From the NCBI GenBank assembly GCA_027491785.1, contig JAOZGJ010000101.1, forward strand, positions 101,007 through 165,006: DNA of 64,000 bases, written 5' to 3'. Origin of the DNA: Thermoproteota archaeon. Its GTDB lineage: Archaea; Korarchaeota; Korarchaeia; Korarchaeales; Korarchaeaceae. Shown here piece after piece: positions 53,188-61,694 of this stretch; the first letter of the stretch is position 1, and every line of letters starts with the position of its first letter. The notes beneath the pieces were generated by a model. The model made no database searches. It was given only the letters and a program-made list of their open reading frames with translations, and was not told the DNA's origin. Both the position numbers and the translations under genes were made by a program.

Positions 53188-53231
53188 AATGCCAAAGAGT
53201 TGTATGATGTAATTGCTTAAAATAGTAAGAG

Positions 53232-53250
53232 GGGGAGTTCTTATCTCCCC
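53232..53250 (-). terminator. Hairpin immediately after atpK
   Basis: GGGGAG (53232-53237) pairs with CTCCCC (53245-53250) around a 7-base loop, just beyond the atpK stop on the minus strand. It may attenuate readthrough between the highly expressed ring gene and the convergent operon. Confidence 0.4.
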
Positions 53251-53571
53251 TTATATTATCAGGAATGCCACCAGTAGACCATATACTGCAACTCCTTCAG
53301 CGAGACCTCCCAATATGAGGACCTGAGTGAATGCATTTGGATTTTCGGCTAGTAATGCGCTTCCACCAATAGCAACCCCATATAGACCTATTCCAGCTCC
53401 TATAGTACTGCCTAATACTGCAAGAGCAGCTCCAACATATTTAAGCCCTCCTTCTGCTGGTGCGGCATTTCCTGGTGATGCAGCAGCTACGGTCATTATT
53501 GATAGAGGAAGCAGTAGTAGAGGAAGACCTAGGATTAGGTAAGTGAGCAACTTCTTGGTCTTTAAACTCAT
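53251..53571 (-). CDS. atpK: A-type ATP synthase ring subunit K (c)
   Basis: A 106-residue proteolipid. After a signal-like first hydrophobic segment (LLTYLILGLPLLLLPLSIMTVAAA) come the two ring helices: GLKYVGAALAVLGSTIGAGIGLYGVAIGG and VLILGGLAEGVAVYGLLVAFLII, with the ion-binding Glu in LAEGV. The Na+-type partner residues (Gln in helix 1, Thr/Ser after the Glu) are not seen, suggesting proton coupling. ATG 53571 has GGTGG seven bases upstream; 53574 is possible. Confidence 0.9.
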   Translation of the reverse strand: MSLKTKKLLTYLILGLPLLLLPLSIMTVAAASPGNAAPAEGGLKYVGAALAVLGSTIGAGIGLYGVAIGGSALLAENPNAFTQVLILGGLAEGVAVYGLLVAFLII

Positions 53572-53653
53572 CATACGACCACCCATGATATTCTAGAAAT
53601 CTCTTGGAGACCCCTAGTTGAGGGGATGAGACTAATAAAAAAGTTGTCATTAT

Positions 53654-56053
53654 TCAGGATAGGATCGGACCCAAGAGTTCAGACACTCTCTTAAACTGCC
53701 TACCGGAAGCCCTGTAGAATTTTGTGAAGAACTCGTAGAACGTTAACCTAGTAGCTTGAATGAAGGAGAGCAACCCTTCTAGTCCCATGACCGCTATATT
53801 TACGAATATAAATGATCCCAGAGCAACAGGTGAGAGGAGGAGATTTATATTGCTTAAGCTAAATATCTCTTGGCCAGCTATTAGTTGAGCTGCAAGCACT
53901 CCAAAAACCTCATGTATGACAGCAAATGCAGCAAGCCTCACATATGAAAGCGAATTGCTAAGTAGAGCTAATGTACCTTCTAGGGCTACAGCTATTAGCT
54001 CCGACATACCTTCGCCAATACCATGTCCCTCTCTCACGGATCTATAGATGGGCGAGACCATCGTTATTAGAAGGAATATGCCCATTGAGAGGAACAACGG
54101 ATCCTTCGCTATGAGATTTAATTGAGCTCTATCCCAAGTTACTGCGAGTACTGCACCAAGATACATTATAACCGTTGCTAGGCCTTTATATTCAAATATA
54201 GCAGCAAATAGATCTCCTTCAATGAATTTATTTATTGTATTTACAATGAAACCTACCTCCATCTCCAAGGCTCCAAAGAGCAGCGAAACCACTATAAGCT
54301 GCATTGTATCATGTAACGGGCTTATTATCGGTTTTAGCACTTCTACAAAGAAGAACATTCCATACAGATACCCGAAGAACATTGATGCGATTCCTGAGTA
54401 AATTAGTAGGCCTCCTAGATCTTTCATGCTTCCCCTGAACTTCTTGTAAAGGTAAACACCTAGGAGAAGCGTCGATAAGCCATGTCCCATATCGCCAAAC
54501 ATCATGCCAAACATTAAGGGAAAGAATATCGCAGTGAGGATCGTGGGGTCTAGCTCGTAAATAGACGGCATACCATACAATTTATGAGTTAGTAGTGTGA
54601 TAGGCTTCATTATATTGGGCATCTTGATCTTGGAGGGGGCTTTATCTTCCTTAACCTCCTCAAATTCTACAGCAACATACCTTCCTAGATTATCTCTTAA
54701 GGATTTATCTAACTCATTTCTCCTCTTTTGAGGAACCCATCCAGATATAACTGCTATTTCCTCCCCTACATAGGTCATAGTTCTGAGCTTTTGAACTAGA
54801 GCCTTTGGTTTAAGTTCCAATGCCAACGAAGCGAGAACATGCATTTTACCCTTTATATTAGCGAGGGATTTTTTCAATTCATCTTTCAACCTTAAGACTT
54901 CTTCCTTCTCACTCAAACTCTTTAGTTTCTCTATTTCCTCGCTAAGCTTGCCTCTTTCAGCTATTAATGGTTTAGCATTCTCTATTAACTCAGAAACTCT
55001 CTGTTCAGCTTCTCCAGCTGATACCTCTCTCATAGAAAGTAGAGCGTCTCTCAATTCTATGAATGATTCTCTGACCTTCGTGGCAATTTTCTTGGCAGAA
55101 ACTAAGGCTTCCCTTATACTGATCTCTGATTCCTTCACATTGTCCTCCAATTGAGCTATTTGCTGTGTAATCTTAGCTATTGCTGGTTCTCTTTCTGCTA
55201 GCAATGGAGTCAGCTCTGGAACCTTCTTCATTGAATCCCGCATCTTGCTCCACATGCTCTCCACTGCTTTTAGCTCTGATAGCTTGTCTCTTTTCGTCAT
55301 ATACTCATATATGTCTTTTCTAACACCCTCTAAAGCCTCTATGAGATCGTCCATACCAAGTTTGATTCCCTCTAATTTCTCCCTATCCGGTATATCCTCT
55401 TCTATACCATGTATTTTGGCTTTTATCTCGTTTAATAGCTCAAGAGCGTTCTTTATTATCTCATTCACATCATCTATTGACATAGAGGTATCTAGTGAAG
55501 CGTTAACCAAGGACGATACCCTTAGAAGACCTCTATCCACTTCGAGCAGGACCCTCCCTAGTCTGAGCTTGGCTGGGTTTTCTTCCGTTACTTCAAGAGC
55601 AGCAGCATAATATTCCCTGATTTTCATTTCTAAATCAGAAAGTTTGGATTCTAGTTCCTCGAATCTGCGAATTCTTTCTTTTAACAAGGACTTAGCCTTC
55701 TTAGCCAGCTCTATCTCCTTTTTAATGGAGAGATATTTTCCTACAAGATCATCGAGCTCTGATATAACCTTCTTGTAATCCTCACTTAGAGACGCTCTTT
55801 CTGATTGCGCTTCAGCTAAAATTTCCTCAATGGGAATGCCCGTTAAGGAACTCGCTCTCTCTAGAGCTCTAACTATATTTTCATAAGCCTCCAATTCAGG
55901 TGTTTCAATCCCCTCTGGTGGCTTTACACCAGGTAGTCCCTCGGGAGGCTCTACGTGAACATCATCAAACTCCATTAGAGTCTTGGCCATACTATCTACG
56001 TGCGGTTTCGTTGTGTATGCATAGAACCGGACTACCTTCTCAGGCTTGAGCAT
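53654..56053 (-). CDS. atpI: A-type ATP synthase subunit I (a)
   Basis: A 799-residue stator subunit, longer than the usual ~650-700. The N-terminal ~480 residues are soluble with extended charged coiled coil (many Glu/Lys-Leu repeats), binding the peripheral stalks. The C-terminal part has about seven or eight transmembrane helices (FFPLMFGMMFGDMGHGLSTLLLG, SLSYVRLAAFAVIHEVF) forming the ion half-channels; SYVRL holds the conserved Arg. ATG 56053 has GGTGA upstream. It is transcribed divergently from wecB and upstream of atpK with a 82-base gap. Confidence 0.93.
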   Translation of the reverse strand: MLKPEKVVRFYAYTTKPHVDSMAKTLMEFDDVHVEPPEGLPGVKPPEGIETPELEAYENIVRALERASSLTGIPIEEILAEAQSERASLSEDYKKVISELDDLVGKYLSIKKEIELAKKAKSLLKERIRRFEELESKLSDLEMKIREYYAAALEVTEENPAKLRLGRVLLEVDRGLLRVSSLVNASLDTSMSIDDVNEIIKNALELLNEIKAKIHGIEEDIPDREKLEGIKLGMDDLIEALEGVRKDIYEYMTKRDKLSELKAVESMWSKMRDSMKKVPELTPLLAEREPAIAKITQQIAQLEDNVKESEISIREALVSAKKIATKVRESFIELRDALLSMREVSAGEAEQRVSELIENAKPLIAERGKLSEEIEKLKSLSEKEEVLRLKDELKKSLANIKGKMHVLASLALELKPKALVQKLRTMTYVGEEIAVISGWVPQKRRNELDKSLRDNLGRYVAVEFEEVKEDKAPSKIKMPNIMKPITLLTHKLYGMPSIYELDPTILTAIFFPLMFGMMFGDMGHGLSTLLLGVYLYKKFRGSMKDLGGLLIYSGIASMFFGYLYGMFFFVEVLKPIISPLHDTMQLIVVSLLFGALEMEVGFIVNTINKFIEGDLFAAIFEYKGLATVIMYLGAVLAVTWDRAQLNLIAKDPLFLSMGIFLLITMVSPIYRSVREGHGIGEGMSELIAVALEGTLALLSNSLSYVRLAAFAVIHEVFGVLAAQLIAGQEIFSLSNINLLLSPVALGSFIFVNIAVMGLEGLLSFIQATRLTFYEFFTKFYRASGRQFKRVSELLGPILS

Positions 56054-56133
56054 GTAGGTCACCTTTTTTGATGTCCGATAGGTTCACCTCCGTTTATTAA
56101 AAATGATTACATTCATTAATAAGCGAAAGGAAC

Positions 56134-57498
56134 ATGAGACTTCTAATATCTGTAGGTACTAGACCAGAGATCATAAAAATAGCTCCTGTGTATGAAGCTC
56201 TGACTCGAACTAAGGATGCAGAATTGCTTCTAATCCACACAGGACAGCACTACGACTGGGAAATGAGTGATGTATTCTTCTCCGAGCTGGGTATTAGAGA
56301 ACCAGATATTAATCTAGGTATTGGATCAGGAAGCCAAGTTGTACAAACATCCAGCATTATAAAAGAGATCGGGAAGGTCATTAAGAATTATGAGCCTGAA
56401 GCAACAATGGCGGTTGGAGACACTAATTCCGTCTTAGGGACAGCTATAGCATCATCAAAGCTCGATGTACCATTCATACATGTCGAGTCAGGATTAAGGA
56501 GTTATGATTTTACTATGCCAGAAGAGATTAACAGGAGGGTTGCTGACCACCTAGCTTCCCTCAATTTTTCCCCTACTGTCAGATCCTTCTCAAACTTAGC
56601 TGAGGAGGGCTATCCCCCTCTAAGAATCGTACTTAGTGGAAATACCATAGTTGACGTGGTCAAGAAGATGATGGGGACTATACAGAAATCTCCTATCATC
56701 AGGGATCTGGGGATAGATGAAAACGAACCTATCATGACAGTAACCGTACATCGTAGAGAAAACGCAGATTATGAACATAGAATGCTGGGAATAGTGAAAG
56801 CTCTAGAGGAGTTGAGCGAATTAACTATAGTTTGGCCAGTTCACCCCAGAACTCTTAAGAGACTCAAGGAGTTTGATCTACTTGATAAGCTTAAATCGAT
56901 GGAACATTTGGTTGTCACGGAGCCTTTAGGATATATAGAGTTCTTAAAGCTCCTTTCATCTTCGGAGGTAGTCGCTACAGATTCGGGAGGGGTCCAAGAA
57001 GAGGCAGTTACATTAAAGAAACCCTGTGTAATACTTAGAGATAATACTGAAAGGCCTGAGCTAGTGGAAATGGGATTTGGTAGTATTGCAGGTACAAATC
57101 CATCTGCGATAGTCTCAACCGTGAGGGACTTCCTATACAGAGAGGGATTGAAGAGTAAGCTAGAGGAGCTGCCTAATCCCTTTGGTGATGGCAGGGCTGC
57201 GGTACTCATTGTTGAAATGCTGAGGAGGATATGGGATTTGAAAAATTTGAGGCAGGAATCCCCTAGATTTAGAGGGGGATCTCCCCATTACGTATCTATC
57301 AAGGTCTCAGAAAGAATTGAGGGAATGACTGTATCTAGGCTCAAGGAGGTAACTGGTTATGATGTCATAACATTGTATGATGTCATGGGAAGATCTATAG
57401 CCTTCGACCTATCTACTCCACTGGTAAGGGGAGAAATTATCAGGTTGAGAGGGGATCCTTACAACTTCGATAGATTAAGGAAGTTAATTGGGAGGTGA
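56134..57498 (+). CDS. wecB: UDP-N-acetylglucosamine 2-epimerase with C-terminal TrkA-C-like domain
   Basis: A 454-residue protein. Residues 1 to about 365 are a normal WecB epimerase (GTRPEIIKIAPVYEAL, HTGQHYD, AVGDTNSVLGTAI, HVESGLRSYD, PEEINRRVADHLA, TDSGGVQEEA). It converts UDP-GlcNAc to UDP-ManNAc. Residues about 383-454 are extra and resemble a TrkA-C/RCK_C domain (IKVSERIEGMTVSRLKEV, a GYDVITLYDV strand, LVRGEIIRLRGD, then FDRLRKLIG). The fusion of an epimerase to a presumed small-ligand-binding domain is unusual and suggests allosteric control. It is followed by two DUF131 genes. Confidence 0.88.
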   Translation: MRLLISVGTRPEIIKIAPVYEALTRTKDAELLLIHTGQHYDWEMSDVFFSELGIREPDINLGIGSGSQVVQTSSIIKEIGKVIKNYEPEATMAVGDTNSVLGTAIASSKLDVPFIHVESGLRSYDFTMPEEINRRVADHLASLNFSPTVRSFSNLAEEGYPPLRIVLSGNTIVDVVKKMMGTIQKSPIIRDLGIDENEPIMTVTVHRRENADYEHRMLGIVKALEELSELTIVWPVHPRTLKRLKEFDLLDKLKSMEHLVVTEPLGYIEFLKLLSSSEVVATDSGGVQEEAVTLKKPCVILRDNTERPELVEMGFGSIAGTNPSAIVSTVRDFLYREGLKSKLEELPNPFGDGRAAVLIVEMLRRIWDLKNLRQESPRFRGGSPHYVSIKVSERIEGMTVSRLKEVTGYDVITLYDVMGRSIAFDLSTPLVRGEIIRLRGDPYNFDRLRKLIGR

Positions 57499-57503
57499 TT
57501 CTG

Positions 57504-57743
57504 TTGGATCCCTTAGGGATAATAGGCATCATCTTTATTGTAGCTGGTGTTCTGCTTATCCTCATGGCCCTACTTCTACCCCAAAAAAAGTTTGGGGATT
57601 ATGGCGTTGGAGGTATTATATTAATTGGGCCTATACCCATAATATTTGGTAAAAATTTGAAGACATCTCTCCTTATTATTTTAATAATTGTCTCTCTCCT
57701 GCTGATGATACTAGTAATTGCGATGATGGGTGCATGGCCATGA
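57504..57743 (+). CDS. DUF131 (TIGR00304) family membrane protein
   Basis: A 79-residue protein with two transmembrane helices either side of the conserved GVGGIILIGPIPIIFG motif, as in archaeal DUF131 (TIGR00304) proteins of unknown function. TTG 57504 has GGAGGTGA upstream; the GTG at 57495 is within that site. It overlaps the next gene by 10 bases. Confidence 0.78.
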   Translation: MDPLGIIGIIFIVAGVLLILMALLLPQKKFGDYGVGGIILIGPIPIIFGKNLKTSLLIILIIVSLLLMILVIAMMGAWP

Positions 57744-58030
57744 GTGAACCTTATGATGAGAAGATAATTGTGAAGGCTTTTCTCCTCTTTTTAGGCGTCT
57801 CCCTCATAATAATGGGCTTCTTTGCCCTCACTTTATCCCAAGTTGCTACCCAAACCACTCGACCCAGTCAAGGAGGGAGCTTTATAGTTATAGTAGGGCC
57901 GTTCATACTAGCGATGGGAAGGAACATTTCTCCTCTTCTTACAGCAATATTGGTGATCATCTCAATAGCTTTTATTCTAATTTTGGTATACCTTTCTAAG
58001 AAATTCATTGGTGGTATTCAATGGGGCTAG
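57734..58030 (+). CDS. DUF131-like membrane protein, second copy
   Basis: A 98-residue membrane protein, two helices, with GGSFIVIVGPFILAMGRN in the same position as the DUF131 motif of the preceding gene, so the two are probably diverged duplicates. The function is unknown. ATG 57734 (or 57740) follows the end of the first. It overlaps the HPS gene by 10 bases. Confidence 0.68.
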   Translation: MAMSEPYDEKIIVKAFLLFLGVSLIIMGFFALTLSQVATQTTRPSQGGSFIVIVGPFILAMGRNISPLLTAILVIISIAFILILVYLSKKFIGGIQWG

Positions 58031-58647
58031 AGATATTCCTATCGCTTGACTTGATCTCTTTAGGTGAGGCCCTTAGGATAGCTAGGCTAGCAGTAAGGGC
58101 TGGCTTTAAGGAGATGGAGGCCGGAACTCCTCTTATAAAATCCGAGGGAATTGCATCAGTTAGATATCTGAGGAGGGAGTTCCCTGAAAGCAAGATTTTT
58201 GCAGATATGAAGACGATGGATACCGGTGCACTAGAGGCAGAACTGGCCTTTAAGGCCGGGGCAGATATCATGAGCGTGATGGCTGTGGCTCCAAATGAAA
58301 CTATAAAAGAAGCTGCTAGAAAAGCCGATGAAATGAAAAAAGAGGTGCTAGTTGATACTTTAGGCCTAAGGGATGTTACATCTAGAATCAGAGAGTTAGT
58401 AGATATAGGTATTCATAGGATCTGCCTACATAGAGGGATAGATGAGGGAGTATTTAGAGAGTACGACCTATTAGATAGATTGAAGGAAATGGATGTTAAG
58501 GTAGGTGTAGCTGGTGGTATAGATACTTCCACGATCTCCGATGTTGCAAGGAGAGCGGACTTCGTTATGGTAGGGAGAGCGATAACTAAGTCAGATAATC
58601 CAGAAAGAGCTGCAGAAAGCATATTAAGAGCCGCCGGTTTACTTTAA
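58021..58647 (+). CDS. 3-Hexulose-6-phosphate synthase-like (OMPDC superfamily)
   Basis: A 208-residue TIM-barrel protein: LDLISLGEALRIARLAVRAG, EAGTPLIKSEGIASVRYLR, FADMKTMDTGALEAE, AVAPNETIKEA, LHRGIDEG and VAGGIDTSTISDVARRADFVMVGRAI. These match archaeal HPS, which condenses ribulose-5-phosphate with formaldehyde or runs in reverse to make pentoses. No separate isomerase (PHI) gene is nearby. ATG 58021 overlaps the previous gene. Confidence 0.88.
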   Translation: MGLEIFLSLDLISLGEALRIARLAVRAGFKEMEAGTPLIKSEGIASVRYLRREFPESKIFADMKTMDTGALEAELAFKAGADIMSVMAVAPNETIKEAARKADEMKKEVLVDTLGLRDVTSRIRELVDIGIHRICLHRGIDEGVFREYDLLDRLKEMDVKVGVAGGIDTSTISDVARRADFVMVGRAITKSDNPERAAESILRAAGLL

Positions 58648-61544
58648 TGAAGTTTTTTCCTTCTTCTCTTCCTCTTTGAGGTAATTTTCCTCTTTATGGC
58701 CTCGGTCTCTATTTTGGCTAGCATTGCAAGGAACTCATCATCAAGATGAGGGTGCTTTGATAACAATTCTTCTATATCTACAGAGCTAACACCTCTAGCA
58801 GCAATGGCGACTATTGCCGGAACACCGTATTTCTCAGCTAATATTCCAAATTCATAGATCTTATTTGCTAGTTCCCAATTACCAACAGAAGGCCTTCCCT
58901 TAGCTTTAGATTCATTTACATATTCCTTGGCTTCTGCAGCCCAGTAACCTGTTACTGCAGCGATTCTCCTGCTCCCACATATCGGGCATCTAGGCAATTC
59001 ACCTAAATCAAGTAGGCTTGATACTGTCATATCCATGCTCCACTTCCAGCAGCTGGAGCATACTAGAGTCATTTGCTGAGATAATATTCTATACTTGAAG
59101 TTCTCTAGTAATTTCTTATTTAGTTCTGATGGGGGAATTAGCTCAACTGGAATACCAGATCTTTCCAATCCGAGAACAGATAGGGGACTAGGACCTTTTA
59201 CTTTCGATAGAACTACACTTACCTTACCATCCCTTATATCCCTGAGAAGTAGGGATGTTGATTCTACATCGAAATCTTTAGTTAACGTCTCTCTTAAGGC
59301 TTCCAAGTATATTGGTGTTTTCTCATATGCCATTGCTAGTTTTCTTAAGCTTATCACTTTGGAACTAGCGCTGCTTCTCACCAGACCCATCCTCTTAGCG
59401 ACTTGAAGAAGCCTTACTCTGAAGAAAGAGCTCTGTTCTATGGATTTCATAATCAAGGATCTAGAGTCCTTCTTGAGGAGTCTACTCAAGGATTCCTTAG
59501 CTGCTTCTCCCCCTACCCCTAAGATTGAGATCCTATATGGATCCTCAGCAACTCTAACTCCCACCTTAAAATCTCGGGATATCACGAAGGCTATAGCCCT
59601 AGCTAGTGTTCTATTAACTAAACTACCTTGCATTGAATGGATGATCGCCCCTGAGCCGTGTACCTCCTCCACTACTATCCTTTTATCTGTAGGTAAGGGA
59701 TATCCTCTGTCCATATGATCTTTTAAATAATCAAGGGATCTCTCCAGATCTTCTTCTCTCGCCACTTTATATATCGATAGTAATCTCCTAATGAGTCTGT
59801 CTACCTCCCCTTTTCTATAAGCCTCTTCAAATGCTCTCCTTATACTACCTACTTCTAGAGCTGTTTCCCTAGATACAGGAAGCTGCTCCCCGATCCAGCT
59901 AGGAATGGATCCTGCAGGGTCGAAGACTTGTTCTACGTATATTCTACCAGCTTCTATTCTACTAACACGCCATACTGATCCTCTAAAAACGAACTTTACG
60001 CCTGGATGGAGATATTCTAGGACGAAAGCTTCATCCAATTGACCTATGTAAAAACCTGTCATTTCATCGATAACTGGATAAGATGCTGTATCTGGTATGG
60101 TGGAGATGTTACTGAAGAAATACTCATGAGCTAAGGATCCTCCATATCTCTTCAAGGAATTTTCCAAGTCGTCATACCATAAAATTCGAGGCCATGCTCT
60201 AGACATGAAAGAAAATAGCTCCTTCACCTCTTCTAGGCTAATATCCCTATAGGGCCATGCTCTCCTTATTATATCAACTAGATCTGCTAGCTTTATATTA
60301 CCTTCCCTTATCAGTAGCCCTATAGTACTATGATAGAGAACGTCATAAGATCTCTTTAGAGGTCTGGGACTCTCTATATCTCCCTGTAGGGATCTCCTAG
60401 CTAGAACTATGGATTCTAGATAGTCATCTGGATCTTGGGCCACTATAATTCCTTTAGCTACTCTCTGAGGTCCATGTCCGGATCTACCTACTCTCTGAAG
60501 AAGTTTCACAGCTTGACGAGGAGATCCGTATTGTATAACCATATCTACGTATCCTACGTCTATTCCAAGCTCTAAGGAGCTTGTACTTACTACAGCGGAC
60601 AATTCACCTCTCTTAAGAAGAGATTCGCTCTCTACTCTAGCATCCTTTGATAGCGAGCTATGATGCACATGAATTTTAAGCTCATCGGAGAGTTTCTTCA
60701 TTCTGTATCCAAGAGCTTCGGCCATAGACCTAGTGTTAGTGAAGACTATTGCGGATTTCACTTCCTTAATCAACTCAGCTAGTAATCTAACTCTAGCTGC
60801 GGTCTCAGGTTCTAATAAAAGTGATTTGGATAGGTGTATATCCTTCTCCCCTATCTTAGGATAAACGATCTGTATATCCATACTTCTACTCTCTCTTGAG
60901 AGTAAGAGTTTTCCGCTTCTTTCGTTAGTGAAGTATTTGAGTGCAAGTTCTGGATTTCCGAGAGAAGCTGAGAGCATTACTCTCTGAAATTCGCTTTCAG
61001 TAAGTCTTCTAAGGATTTCTAATGATAGAGAGAGCTGTACTCCTCTCTTATCATCTACTAACTCATGAACTTCATCTATTATGACATACTTAACGTATTT
61101 GAGCCATTTAGATATTTTGGGACCTGTTAAAATTATTAAAAGAGTCTCTGGCGTTGTAATAAGCACATCGGGTGGACTTTCCGCCTGCCTCGCTCTCTCA
61201 CTTCTCGGCGTATCCCCATGCCTAACTCCCACTGTTATGTTACAACTTTGCGACCAGTATGAAATCCTCCCTTCTAGGTCCCTGTTAAGCGCCCTCAGGG
61301 GTGTGATATAGAGGAGTTTAAATCCCTTACTTTCTCTTTTTTCCCTCATCATTCTAGTTATAATAGGCCAGAGAGCAGCTTCTGTTTTTCCCGAACCAGT
61401 GGGAGAAGCTAGTAGGACGTTTTCACCCCTTAAAATGCGAGGAATAGCTAATTTTTGTATCTCGGTCAACCGATATATCTCTTTATTTATTATAGCTCTT
61501 TTCAGGCAATCCGGAAATATATTTAACAATTTATCATAATTCAT
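58644..61544 (-). CDS. Lhr-type SF2 DNA/RNA helicase
   Basis: A 966-residue superfamily 2 helicase. Motif I (Walker A) ASPTGSGKTEAAL is near residues 46-58, motif II DEVHELVDD near 155, motif III SASLG, and motif VI LLQRVGRSGHGPQRVA near 345. The long C-terminal Lhr extension (winged-helix and beta-barrel domains) ends with a zinc-ribbon-like pair, CSSCWKW and CPICGSRRI. A lysine-rich tail (KRKRRRKK) closes it. Lhr proteins act in DNA repair and RNA processing. ATG 61544. Its stop shares TTAA with the HPS stop. Confidence 0.9.
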   Translation of the reverse strand: MNYDKLLNIFPDCLKRAIINKEIYRLTEIQKLAIPRILRGENVLLASPTGSGKTEAALWPIITRMMREKRESKGFKLLYITPLRALNRDLEGRISYWSQSCNITVGVRHGDTPRSERARQAESPPDVLITTPETLLIILTGPKISKWLKYVKYVIIDEVHELVDDKRGVQLSLSLEILRRLTESEFQRVMLSASLGNPELALKYFTNERSGKLLLSRESRSMDIQIVYPKIGEKDIHLSKSLLLEPETAARVRLLAELIKEVKSAIVFTNTRSMAEALGYRMKKLSDELKIHVHHSSLSKDARVESESLLKRGELSAVVSTSSLELGIDVGYVDMVIQYGSPRQAVKLLQRVGRSGHGPQRVAKGIIVAQDPDDYLESIVLARRSLQGDIESPRPLKRSYDVLYHSTIGLLIREGNIKLADLVDIIRRAWPYRDISLEEVKELFSFMSRAWPRILWYDDLENSLKRYGGSLAHEYFFSNISTIPDTASYPVIDEMTGFYIGQLDEAFVLEYLHPGVKFVFRGSVWRVSRIEAGRIYVEQVFDPAGSIPSWIGEQLPVSRETALEVGSIRRAFEEAYRKGEVDRLIRRLLSIYKVAREEDLERSLDYLKDHMDRGYPLPTDKRIVVEEVHGSGAIIHSMQGSLVNRTLARAIAFVISRDFKVGVRVAEDPYRISILGVGGEAAKESLSRLLKKDSRSLIMKSIEQSSFFRVRLLQVAKRMGLVRSSASSKVISLRKLAMAYEKTPIYLEALRETLTKDFDVESTSLLLRDIRDGKVSVVLSKVKGPSPLSVLGLERSGIPVELIPPSELNKKLLENFKYRILSQQMTLVCSSCWKWSMDMTVSSLLDLGELPRCPICGSRRIAAVTGYWAAEAKEYVNESKAKGRPSVGNWELANKIYEFGILAEKYGVPAIVAIAARGVSSVDIEELLSKHPHLDDEFLAMLAKIETEAIKRKITSKRKRRRKKLH

Positions 61545-61694
61545 CTAGTTTTTTCACCATTTATAGGCTTTTTATCCTCCTTCCGGCCAGTGATAGGTTA
61601 TGCGAGGTTAATAAGCTTTTTTAACTCGGTTATAACTTCATACATGGGTAGTCCCAGTTATAGTTCTGAGAAACCCAAGTGAGAGGTGATATAT

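Noticed and set aside
54948-55610. Ser-rich frames opposite atpI
   Set aside because: Antisense products of Glu/Lys-rich coiled-coil codons.
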